A DNA stretch of 64,000 nt from Amyelois transitella (Eukaryota; Arthropoda; Insecta; Lepidoptera; Pyralidae): positions 1,116,001 through 1,180,000 of the forward strand of contig NC_083511.1 of the NCBI RefSeq assembly GCF_032362555.1. Direction: 5' to 3'. Made by a program: the position numbers and the translations under genes. Of the stretch, positions 34,701 to 40,849 are shown piece by piece. Under the pieces are notes generated by a model. That model made no database searches. It was not told where the DNA came from and saw only the letters and a program-made list of their open reading frames with translations. Within the stretch, counting starts at the first letter, position 1. Each line of letters opens with the position of its first letter.

Positions 34701-35179
34701 CGTAATGTAGGTACTTCCGATTTTCTTTTATTTTGTATAATTTAAATAATTTCAAACATATGTTTATAGCCAACAGTCTTTACAAGACTGTTGGCTCTGT
34801 CTACCCCGCAAGGGATATAGACGTGATAATATGTATGTATGTATATGTTTAATATATAATGTCACATTCTTTTCCAGTCTACCTCCTCATCGGCCTGACC
34901 TTCCTGATGCTGACTCTAACAGTATTCTACGACATTCCCCAACTCAACCTTAGCACCGTCTTCTCATCAGTGAAACTTGACGAAGACCCGGAGAAGATGC
35001 GTCTCAGCGGCTCCGGGGTTATGGGCCCAGGGTACGGGATTGGCGGGTTGGTGATGAGAGATGATTATAATCATCACGATCAACGCAGGTCGGTGGTGCA
35101 CATCAGGCCTCACCTGGACGACAGCCCGAGCCCCGAAGACACCACGCCGGTGCATGCCAGGGACATGAGAGTACATTAA
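15609..35179 (+). CDS. TWIK-type two-pore-domain K+ channel (KCNK1-like), isoform A
   Basis: Leak potassium channel of the plasma or endosomal membrane. Coding exons are 15609-15708, 18539-18643, 32203-32343, 32765-32974, 33885-34073 and 34878-35179, giving 348 aa (human TWIK-1 is 336). Order: TM1 about residues 17-40, extracellular cap, pore helix 1 with filter TTIGYGH, TM2 ([15 protein letters not shown]), TM3, pore 2 with [10 protein letters not shown]4 ([17 protein letters not shown]), then a tail of about 75 aa. Sequence around [14 protein letters not shown] matches the TWIK-1 cap, including an N-glycosylation sequon (NVS) at the site glycosylated in TWIK-1. Cys in NPCVT aligns with the TWIK-1 cap cysteine that links the dimer. 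Every coding intron is phase 1, and one splits the first Gly codon of GYG, an intron position conserved in K2P genes. The start follows an AG acceptor at 15597-15598, so a non-coding exon probably lies upstream. The final exon is followed by AATAAA at 35404. Family is certain; the exact insect orthologue is not assigned. Confidence 0.92.
16055..16190 (-). repeat. ATGT-tailed SINE fragment in K2P intron A1
   Basis: AGACAGAGCTAACAGTCTTG and ATTCAAATAGTGACAGG are recognisable. The head is missing. Confidence 0.65.
17117..17395 (+). repeat. 142-bp tandem duplication containing a SINE tail
   Basis: TTATGTAAGTAGTTACATAA begins at 17117 and again at 17259. Both units contain ATTCTATCATTA, GTCGGCTCTGTCTACCCCGC and GTTACGGAATA. 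The copies differ at few positions. Confidence 0.85.
18539..18643 (+). other. K2P exon A2: end of TM1 and cap helix with Cys
   Basis: A 105-nt phase 1-1 exon between TTTTTACAG and GTAATT. It encodes 35 residues including [12 protein letters not shown] and DNPCVT. The acidic/basic helix resembles the TWIK cap helix. Exon B (21557-21916) carries the equivalent segment, so A2 and B are alternatives. Confidence 0.85.
18644..21556. other. Intron/alternative promoter region before exon B
   Basis: Contains repeat fragments at 20190-20535 (TTAACGGGATTTACCGTTG, CGCGGGCGGAGTCGCGG) and a degraded tRNA-like SINE head at 20934-20999 (minus). 21150-21290 is higher in GC and free of repeats, and probably holds the isoform B start site and 5' UTR. 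Confidence 0.4.
21557..35179 (+). CDS. TWIK-type K2P channel, isoform B (alternative first exon)
   Basis: The exon 21557-21916 begins at an ATG in a good context (ACAATGG) and encodes 119 aa. A cytosolic N-terminus of about 65 residues, rich in acidic and Ser residues, is followed by TM1 (about residues 68-92) and a cap helix containing [18 protein letters not shown]. It ends ACAG|GTAAGA in phase 1, the same phase as the end of isoform A's second exon, and so can join 32203 in frame. Total length would be 399 aa. Exon A2 ([15 protein letters not shown]) and this exon ([15 protein letters not shown]) are clearly paralogous. Where isoform A has NPCVT, this exon has HPGVT, so the cap cysteine is replaced by Gly. 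Because it carries its own ATG and no convincing acceptor, I read it as an alternative promoter rather than a cassette exon. No transcript evidence is available here. Confidence 0.88.
21973..22110 (+). repeat. ATGT-tailed SINE fragment just after exon B
   Basis: Begins 56 bp after the exon B donor. AAATCTCAGTTCCATCATTA, TCTGTCTACCCCGCAAG and TATGTATGTATGT are visible. Confidence 0.75.
22843..22925 (+). mobile_element. 5'-truncated LINE tail
   Basis: GAAATCGTGGCAAGTGGAAAG, shortened here to ATCGTGGCAAGTGGAAAG, then CTCTGCCTACCCC and GAGGCGTGATTTTATGTA. Confidence 0.7.
23471..23688 (-). repeat. ATGT-tailed SINE
   Basis: Tail ACATACATATAGTCACG to head GAACCCCACGGCA; the middle part (GTGACAGGTTGC) is deleted. 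Confidence 0.75.
24632..24882 (+). repeat. ATGT-tailed SINE, diverged
   Basis: TGCCGTGTGGTTAACA at the head, AAGACTGTTGGCTCTCTCTG and GATATAGACGTGATTATATG at the tail. Confidence 0.7.
25012..25135 (+). repeat. GTGATGTGACGTCAATAAGTG repeat (non-LTR 3' end type)
   Basis: CTGCAGTGTAGTTTGTTCCG, GTGACGTCAATAAGTGAT and an ATTCTATTCTA end match 51406-51662 and the inverted 30428-30655. Confidence 0.65.
25411..25610 (-). repeat. ATGT-tailed SINE
   Basis: Tail to TTACGACAT on the plus strand; the head beyond it is lost. Confidence 0.75.
25733..26010 (-). repeat. CCCGCGACTTCGTCCGCG-type repeat, inverted
   Basis: ATCTATACTAATATTATA at left and GCGGACGAAGTCGCAGGCAC at right, the reverse of the 12010-12271 copy. 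Confidence 0.65.
26691..26742. repeat. Perfect 21-bp inverted repeat, 10-nt loop
   Basis: Arms 26691-26711 and 26722-26742 are exact reverse complements (core CCTGAAATAAATATTCT). It could fold as a short hairpin. Confidence 0.85.
26952..27008. repeat. Perfect 27-bp inverted repeat, 3-nt loop
   Basis: Arms 26952-26978 and 26982-27008 pair at every base (GTGGTTAAAGACAATACAGC and its complement are the outer parts). Downstream 27043-27080 shares CGCTTTTTATTATGAC and AACGGGACAGCGATA with 51339-51371, so it belongs to a dispersed element. Confidence 0.9.
27380..29134. other. K2P intron B, mixed repeat debris
   Basis: 27390-27700 holds diverged repeat pieces; 27840-28560 has GC-richer stretches (TTCAGGCGGCCTCC, AACGCCCTCACTGGGTCACC) that I cannot assign. 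Confidence 0.35.
29135..29374 (+). repeat. CCCGCGACTTCGTCCGCG-type repeat
   Basis: CTAGCTGTGCCCGCGACTCC, TTGCAGCGTGATACG and ACTCTTCAGCTTTATAATAT in the same order as the other copies. Confidence 0.65.
29737..29849 (-). repeat. ATGT-tailed SINE, internally deleted
   Basis: Tail (AATCACGTCTCTTCCCTTAT) and head (GTGGAACCACACGGCA) are present, with most of the body missing. Confidence 0.6.
30110..30145. repeat. (AAAT)n microsatellite
   Basis: Repeated AAATAAATAAAT units with one interruption. Confidence 0.85.
30428..30655 (-). repeat. GACGTCAATAAGTG-type repeat, inverted
   Basis: TAGAATAGATTTATTTTCAA at left, GTAGAAGAAGCGG and CTACACTGCA inside: the reverse of 51406-51662. Confidence 0.7.
30701..30846 (+). 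repeat. ATGT-tailed SINE fragment
   Basis: 5'-truncated: TCTCAATTCTATCAGTAAGC to TATGTATGTATGTA, with a short AT insertion in the middle. Confidence 0.75.
31001..31145 (-). repeat. ATGT-tailed SINE fragment
   Basis: CCCTTACGGGGTAGACAGAG and TTGAGATTCAAATAGTGATA are visible; the head is not. Confidence 0.65.
31604..31793 (+). repeat. GCGGCAGTAAAC-family repeat
   Basis: Best preserved copy: CTTCTTCTGCACTGACGC, GGAAGCGGCAGTAAACTTAG, then an ATAATGAATAAAACATTTGA end with TTTGAATT repeats. Confidence 0.7.
32203..32343 (+). other. K2P shared exon 3: cap and pore helix 1
   Basis: A 141-nt phase 1-1 exon, from the acceptor CCCCAACAG to the donor GTAAGA. It encodes [20 protein letters not shown] through VVTTI, that is the second cap helix, the NVS sequon and pore helix 1, stopping inside the selectivity filter. 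Confidence 0.92.
32467..32716 (-). repeat. ATGT-tailed SINE in K2P intron 3
   Basis: Near full length, minus strand. Its head ends about 48 bp before the exon 4 acceptor. Confidence 0.8.
32765..32974 (+). other. K2P shared exon 4: filter 1 and TM2
   Basis: A 210-nt phase 1-1 exon. It begins with the last two bases of the first filter glycine (GYGHVTPLS), contains TM2 and the TM2-TM3 loop, and ends before GTGAGT. Confidence 0.92.
33249..33443 (+). mobile_element. 5'-truncated LINE copy with target-site duplication
   Basis: Body 33263-33429 (CAGGTCAAGAGTACCCGAAA, GATGAAGCGAAAGAAG, CTACCCCTCCGG, GGCGTGATTAAATGTATG). ATGGATATTTAAGA stands at 33249-33262 and 33430-33443: a 14-bp duplication. Confidence 0.85.
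33607..33866 (+). repeat. ATGT-tailed SINE, full length, abutting K2P exon 5
   Basis: GTGCCGTGTGGTTCCCGGCA at the head to GTGACCATATGTATGTATGT at the tail, 260 bp. Only 18 bp separate its end from the exon 5 start. Confidence 0.9.
33885..34073 (+). other. K2P shared exon 5: TM3 and pore 2
   Basis: A 189-nt phase 1-1 exon encoding TM3 ([17 protein letters not shown]), pore helix 2 and TTIGLGDY, then a loop ending VATT before GTAAGT. Its acceptor lies about 18 bp after the tail of a full-length SINE. Confidence 0.92.
34091..34224 (+). repeat. 5'-truncated SINE with 12-bp target-site duplication
   Basis: TATTATTGGGAA occurs on both sides of a SINE tail half (ATTCTATCATTAAGCC to CATATGTATGTATTTATG). 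Confidence 0.85.
34768..34845 (+). repeat. ATGT-tailed SINE fragment abutting K2P exon 6
   Basis: AAGACTGTTGGCTCTGTCTA and GATATAGACGTGATAATATG, ending about 32 bp before the exon 6 start. Confidence 0.8.
34878..35179 (+). other. K2P shared exon 6: TM4 and cytosolic tail
   Basis: Begins after CTTTTCCAG and ends at TAA 35177-35179. It encodes TM4 and a tail containing a His/Asp/Arg-rich stretch ([10 protein letters not shown]) and [11 protein letters not shown]. The position matching TWIK-1 Lys274 in my remembered alignment (ELKK) reads QLNL, so no lysine is present there. Confidence 0.9.
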
Positions 35180-35777
35180 ACGCTCAATTTTATAACTGAC
35201 AGCTTGAGATACATTCCTTGAAATTTTTAGGTTAGAATTTGTTTGTTGTTGCGTAATGTTTTTTATAATGCACAGATATTTATATAATTTTCAAGAATTT
35301 ATCTAGTTACATAAATAATGGAAAAAAAAATACATAATTTATTGTAATGGCAGACTTAAATTATGGATATGGATACGTACCAACCAAACGGTAAGCTATA
35401 TTAAATAAAAATATTTTGCAAATAATTGGAAAAATAACATGCAAGAATTGGTTTACAAAATAAATTGTAATTCAAATAATTGGGAATGTTCTGGCCGAAT
35501 ATTTGATTAATTGGTTTCAAATGATAAAAAGATTTTGAAATTATTTTATGCATATTTTACGTCTTAAGATAACTTTATAACTGAACAAATTTATAAGTAG
35601 GTACAAAAAGTAAATGTTTTTTGGAAATAATAATTTGATTTATTTAGGTCCTATCTACCTATTATGTAAAATTTTCAGGAATGGATCTTGTCAGTTTGGT
35701 AACCAATACGCGTTCTCGTTTAAAAATGATAATAAACTTGATGAGTCTTATCAATTTAATATTATGTAATAGAAAGA
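35180..35777 (+). other. K2P 3' UTR and flank
   Basis: AT-rich sequence with the first AATAAA at 35404-35409, about 225 bp after the stop, and no SINE copies. The 3' UTR probably ends near 35430. Confidence 0.45.
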
Positions 35778-35939
35778 ATGCAATTTAGCGTATTTGTTTT
35801 TATTCTCCCGTTTCTCTTACAAACCGGCGACAATGTGGAAATCGATACGAGTTCACTAGGTAATTTTATATTTTTTTTTTTATTATTTGACTAAGTTTTG
35901 GACTGATGAAACCAAGTCGAGAAAGAGAAAAACAGGTTG
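35778..35939 (+). CDS. Candidate signal-peptide exon or small secreted-peptide ORF (tentative)
   Basis: ATG at 35778 with A at -3 opens a 53-codon frame whose first 15 residues (MQFSVFVFILPFLLQ) look like a signal peptide, followed by TGDNVEIDTSSLG. A possible donor (CTAG|GTAATT) at 35860 would make this the first exon of a longer gene, but I found no convincing partner exon before NO66. Without splicing the frame runs on through a T-rich tract and ends in a Lys/Arg-rich segment before a TGA. Chance is a serious alternative in AT-rich DNA. Confidence 0.15.
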
Positions 35940-37617
35940 ATATTTGCATTTTGTTATCTAGATTTATTTTAATTATTAATTGTGTATAACTTTGATTGAT
36001 GGATGGTTGAAGAGGTTGATCTTCAGAAAAATGCTCTCCTTAGTTTTAAGTTTTATAATAAAAATTATACTACCTACCTAGATCCTTTTTTTCTATGCAC
36101 TACTTGAAATATGTACCTATAGTCAACGCTAAATTGGAACGTTTCAAGATTCAGTCGAGGGACGCGAAATTATCGGATATTTGGATGTAATGTAATTTTT
36201 ATTAGAGTTTCCTTTCCTTTTTTAATAAGGTAACCTTTATCAAGGACCGTCCTATGGCTTGGATATTGCTGGAGATAAATAAATATAAACTCAATATTAC
36301 TAGCTGAACTGAGTTTATAATAAGACTGACAAAGTTTTTCAAATTTTCACACTTTTCTAATTGTTTTTTAAATTTTTTACGCGAACATCACAACTTGTTG
36401 GACAAGGATTGTTAATCTGAGTTTGGTAAATCAGAGTAATATCAAAAAATAGACTGATAAACCCACTATGTATACGCATATTGTAAGATTTTACATAAAA
36501 ATGAAAATACCTTTCAGTAACGGTTATATCACCATATCAAAAACCTTTGCTATTATATTTTAAAGTTTCATTAGAAATAATGGCATTACACTTTATCTAA
36601 AATATTCCATCTAAACGTGAAAACACAGATATTTAATGTTGTAAAACGTAGATATAACTAAAAAAATATTTATAGATAAAATAATAATATATAATAAAAA
36701 TCTTAAATATTTAATAATATGTATCTATTTGTAGTTAAATTTGACGTACGTATCAATTATGTGTGATAGATGACCAATAATTTAGTAGAACCATTAAATT
36801 TATTGAACTACTTATATAAAATGAATTATATATATGTCTTGCGTTAACAAAATTTAAAAATAGGTAGGTAAGTTATGTCAATATTATTAGCTTACAGATT
36901 TGTATTTCGGAATATTGAATAGAAGATGATAATTTAAGTACCTATTTAAACATTTGATTCTACCTATTTTATGCGATGAATGAAAAATGAGTTATTTACT
37001 TGTATTAAAATTTTATAGGGCATTTTTATAAAGTCACCTTCTGTTTAAACAACGGCTGTGACGCGTATATATTTCTTTTCCATTTAAATCTTACCTATTA
37101 TGTTTTTGAATCGAATTGAAATCAATGACAATATTTAAAAAAAAAAAAGCTTATGAAGAGTTTTAGAGTTTAGAAACGATAAAAACATATTTACATATAT
37201 TTAATAGATGGCTGCCTAAATAAGCTACTTGAGTTATATCTATAGCATAATTTTCTATTAACACCTACCCAAAGTTTATTAAAGTTTACCAAAATACCTA
37301 CACTTCATTCTTGTGGAAATATAAAAGGGATATTCAATTACAAAATAATAAATGTGTTATATGTAAGTACCTACTTATTTGTAATATTGATATATTGTTC
37401 GTATGATTCTATGAAGAAACCTATTTGTTAGAAATAGACGGTAGTGCATAGTGTTTAAACACAAAATGCCTTGAATGGATAACTGCATAGACAAAAACTG
37501 TATCCGAGATTATTCTTAATAAATCAGCTTAAAAGTAACATTATTGTTTCAATTATCCTATACAAACAGAACAGAAGCTGATTTTTAAATTGATACAATT
37601 ATCTTATTTAAGATATA
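35940..37617. other. Intergenic, nothing recognised
   Basis: Very AT-rich, with no named repeats and no frames over 60 codons. Confidence 0.4.
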
Positions 37618-38074
37618 CAGGATGACTTTTAATTCAACTGCAAAAATTTAACTGTTAAGTGTACTCATCTAAAGGATATTTAAAAACGTTAAAAGAAAAA
37701 TATCGATTCATACTAAAAGTAGCAAAATCCACGATCCTAAATACGTTATATCACCCCGGCCGGCAGAAAAGCGACGCGTAAGATTCAGAGGTCAACGACA
37801 CAATTCATTCAGCTGAGCGATCTCGACAACTCTGTACTTTACTTGATCTTGATACTAGAAAAATAATTTATTTTTCAGACATTTATTTACATGTTTAGTT
37901 TTAATTTCTTTTTGTAGTATTGGTCTAATTAATAAAGCGTGTGACGTAGTTTTTGAGGGTTTTTTAAATGTGAAAATGATGACGTTTAATTTAAATAAAA
38001 ACAGGCTCAAACGGCTCAGAAGCATGGGTATAGTCTATGTTTAAAAGGATGCAGTTGTTTTAAATGTCACCCTG
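37618..38074 (-). mobile_element. MITE with CAGGGTGAC termini, copy 2
   Basis: Starts CAGGATGACTTTTAATTC and ends AAATGTCACCCTG, both next to TA. The interior (GTGTGACGTAGTTTTTGAGG, GAAGCATGGGTATAGTC) is the reverse of copy 1, with an extra piece near 37720-37830. Confidence 0.7.
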
Positions 38075-38684
38075 TATAAGTACTACGTATTAAAAAAAAA
38101 AACAATGTAAGTTACTTATAAAAATAAGTGAAATACCTACATATTCTTTAAAATTCTGGTTCGAGGCCGGCCAGGCATCTGCTTTTCTTCTTTTATGAGT
38201 GGAAAGAGAGTTGCCAGGCTGCAGGTAGATAGATATCTTAATCACAGATCTTATGAGTTAGATTGTAAACACTATGAAGTTAGTAGATGTCAAAGCCTGT
38301 GGTCAAGCATAAAGCCACCCAGCCTCCAACAAGCCTCCACGTACAGAGAATGTAGATGTGTCCTATAATATGTATATCAAAATCTTGATTTCAGAACGTA
38401 GGTATCAATAACAATGACAATCTATTATTGTCAATACAGCTTTCAGTTATTGACATTGACAATTCAGCTGATAATAATTTTAAAGTAACCTCGAAACCGA
38501 TACATACCATACCTTTTTATTAATTTAATATTTTTAAAGTTTAAAAAATATGATTAAAGAATTATTCTGTTGGCTGTATTGAAATTAGTGTTCATTTCTT
38601 GTACTAACCAAAGTTGTATTGCAAAAGACGTCATAATTCGTCAGTATTAAAGCTTACTAATATTCACGTGTTTATTTCTGAAGA

Positions 38685-40421
38685 ATGGATTCGCCGGTAT
38701 CTGCTTTCGCGATCTACAATAGTAAGAAGAAAGTTAAAAAGCAAGAAAAGAAGAAAAAGGCTTTAAAACCACAAGTTATTCCCTCACCAAAAGCAACAAA
38801 AGAACTGTCCGACGAGATCATGATGAAACTCGCTCATAAAGTAAAACAGATACAGAAAAAAGACAAAGATAGCAAAAACATTGCTAAAAAGAAACTTCAT
38901 AAGAAGAAGAAAAATAAGGAAGCGGTCCAACACAATAAAAGCTTCGAAGAAAAAGTAAAAAGAAAACAAAATAACTCTGAAAGTGAAGATATACCTGCAT
39001 TGATAACTGCACCTAAATTAGAAGCTGAAGAAAATGAACATTCAGATAATTGTAGTTTTGAGTTCACTCCTGTGGAAACTGATAGTGTTGAAGAAGGTCT
39101 GAAAGTTTTTAAGTGGATGATAGCACCATATGATCCAAATGATTTCCTAAATCGAGTTTGGGAAAAGAAACCACTTCATATAGCCAGAAACAAGCCTAAG
39201 TATTACAGGGATTTAATTTCAACACCTATAATTGACAAGATGCTACGTAATGACAACATCCAGTTCACAAAAAATATAGATATAACATCATATGTCGATG
39301 GCAAACGAGAGACACATAATCCTGAGGGCAGAGCCCATCCATACTTAGTTTGGGATTATTATGTCAATGGATGCAGTATTAGACTATTGAATCCACAAAC
39401 TTACATGCAAAAACTGCATTTATTAAATGCAACATTACAAGAATTCTTCAATTCATTTGTTGGTGCCAATGCATATCTAACACCTCCAGATAGCCAAGGT
39501 TTTGCTCCTCATTATGATGATATAGAAGCTTTCATATTACAGTCTGAAGGGAAAAAGCACTGGAGAGTTTACAAACCTATAACTGAAGAAGAAGTACTAC
39601 CAAGAGTATCCTCCAAAAATTTTGAGCAAGAGGAAATAGGAGAACCAATATTAGAAGTGACTTTAGAAGCTGGGGATATGCTGTACCTCCCTCGAGGCTA
39701 CATCCATCAGGGAGTGACTATAGAGGGTGAGCACTCACTTCACGTCACAGTCAGCATGTATCAGAAACACTCTTGGGCAGATTTATTCGAAAAAATGATT
39801 CCGGCTGCTTTACAACTTGCTATCACAGAAAATGTGGAATTCCGAAAAGGTTTGCCATTTGATATTTATGACAACTTCGGTCTAGTCAATTCCGACGTTC
39901 AAACTCCACGAAGGAAAGAAATTGAGGAACTTGTGAGATCTCTCTTTGATAAAATAAAAGATAATTTACCAATAGATGAGGCCGTTGATCAGATGAATAA
40001 GAATTATCAGCATGATGCATTGCCTCCTGTTCTGAGTGACTTAGAGAAGGCTGTCACAGTTTTTAGTGACAATGATGTTGTAATGAAAGATGGCAAAGTT
40101 TTGAATAGAGTTGAAATAAGTCTTGATACAAAAATTAGATTATTACGTAAGAATATTTTGAGAATGGTTTCAGAAGACCGAATCAGACTGTACTATTATG
40201 TTGAGAATTCTTTGGAATATCATGGAAGTGAGTTACCTTATCTTGAAATAGAGGAGGAATTGGCACCAGCAATTGAGACCCTGATAACTTCATACCCCCA
40301 GTATGTATCGGTGGAAAATCTGGATGCTCCAAATGAGTCAGATAAGCTACAAATAGCAGAGACCTTATGGTCAAGGGGGTTAATTATGTCAGAGTACCCA
40401 TTAGAAACTGTAGATGATTAA
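38685..40421 (+). CDS. NO66: Ribosomal oxygenase 1 / NO66, JmjC histidyl hydroxylase
   Basis: 578 aa in one uninterrupted frame. Fe(II)- and 2-oxoglutarate-dependent oxygenase of the nucleolus. The vertebrate enzyme hydroxylates a histidine of ribosomal protein uL2 (L8), and histone demethylation has also been reported. Residues 1-100 are very Lys-rich (KKKVKKQEKKKK, KKKLHKKKKNK) and would serve as nuclear/nucleolar signals. The cupin/JmjC domain covers about 145-370. The metal ligands are visible as H276 and D278 in APHYDDIEAF and H341 in YIHQG; the lysine in EGKKHWRVY matches a conserved block. The C-terminal winged-helix/dimer region contains ENVEFRKGLP and HDALPPVLSD, both typical of NO66. 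I chose NO66 over MINA/RIOX2 because of the long basic N-terminus and those C-terminal blocks. Human RIOX1 also has an uninterrupted CDS. AATAAA lies directly after the stop. Confidence 0.95.
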   Translation: MDSPVSAFAIYNSKKKVKKQEKKKKALKPQVIPSPKATKELSDEIMMKLAHKVKQIQKKDKDSKNIAKKKLHKKKKNKEAVQHNKSFEEKVKRKQNNSESEDIPALITAPKLEAEENEHSDNCSFEFTPVETDSVEEGLKVFKWMIAPYDPNDFLNRVWEKKPLHIARNKPKYYRDLISTPIIDKMLRNDNIQFTKNIDITSYVDGKRETHNPEGRAHPYLVWDYYVNGCSIRLLNPQTYMQKLHLLNATLQEFFNSFVGANAYLTPPDSQGFAPHYDDIEAFILQSEGKKHWRVYKPITEEEVLPRVSSKNFEQEEIGEPILEVTLEAGDMLYLPRGYIHQGVTIEGEHSLHVTVSMYQKHSWADLFEKMIPAALQLAITENVEFRKGLPFDIYDNFGLVNSDVQTPRRKEIEELVRSLFDKIKDNLPIDEAVDQMNKNYQHDALPPVLSDLEKAVTVFSDNDVVMKDGKVLNRVEISLDTKIRLLRKNILRMVSEDRIRLYYYVENSLEYHGSELPYLEIEEELAPAIETLITSYPQYVSVENLDAPNESDKLQIAETLWSRGLIMSEYPLETVDD

Positions 40422-40422
40422 G

Positions 40423-40428
40423 AATAAA
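40423..40428 (+). terminator. NO66 poly(A) signal
   Basis: AATAAA begins two bases after the TAA of NO66. If used, the 3' UTR would be only about 20-40 nt, ending just before a SINE that begins at 40468. Confidence 0.5.
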
Positions 40429-40467
40429 TGTTATTAATTTGAATAATATATTTTACTTTTCAAATCT

Positions 40468-40836
40468 ACATACATCTATATCCCTTGTGGGGTAGACAGA
40501 GCCAACAGTCATTAAAAGACGAAAAGACCATGTTGAACTGTATAGCTTTAATGCCATTGAGATTCAAATAGTGACAGGTTGATTTGCTAGCGACTCTGAC
40601 TGTGAATGTGGATGAAGCGAGGGAAATATGCAGAGATCGTGGCAAGTGGAAAGAGGTAGTCTCTGCTTACCCCTCCGGGAAAGAGGCGTGATTTTATGTA
40701 TGTATGTATGATTTGCTAGCCCAATGCCGTCAAGAAGAATGGCAAGTTTATTGGCCTACCCGTTAGTCGCCTTTTACGACATCCAAGGAAAAGAGATGAC
40801 GTGGCCCTATTCTTTAGCGCCGGGAACCACACGGCA
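40468..40836 (-). repeat. ATGT-tailed SINE split by a LINE insertion
   Basis: Tail half 40468-40591, head half 40710-40836, with a LINE tail between. It starts about 45 bp after the NO66 stop. Confidence 0.85.
40592..40709 (+). mobile_element. 5'-truncated LINE inserted in a SINE
   Basis: GATGAAGCGAGGGAAATATG to GAGGCGTGATTTTATGTATG. Flanked by GATTTGCTAGC at 40581-40591 and 40710-40720, an 11-bp target-site duplication. Confidence 0.9.
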
Positions 40837-40849
40837 ATTCAATGATTGA

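Noticed and set aside
38685-40421. MINA/RIOX2 as the identity of the JmjC protein
   Set aside because: The long Lys-rich N-terminus and the C-terminal ENVEFRKGLP and HDALPPVLSD blocks point to NO66/RIOX1.
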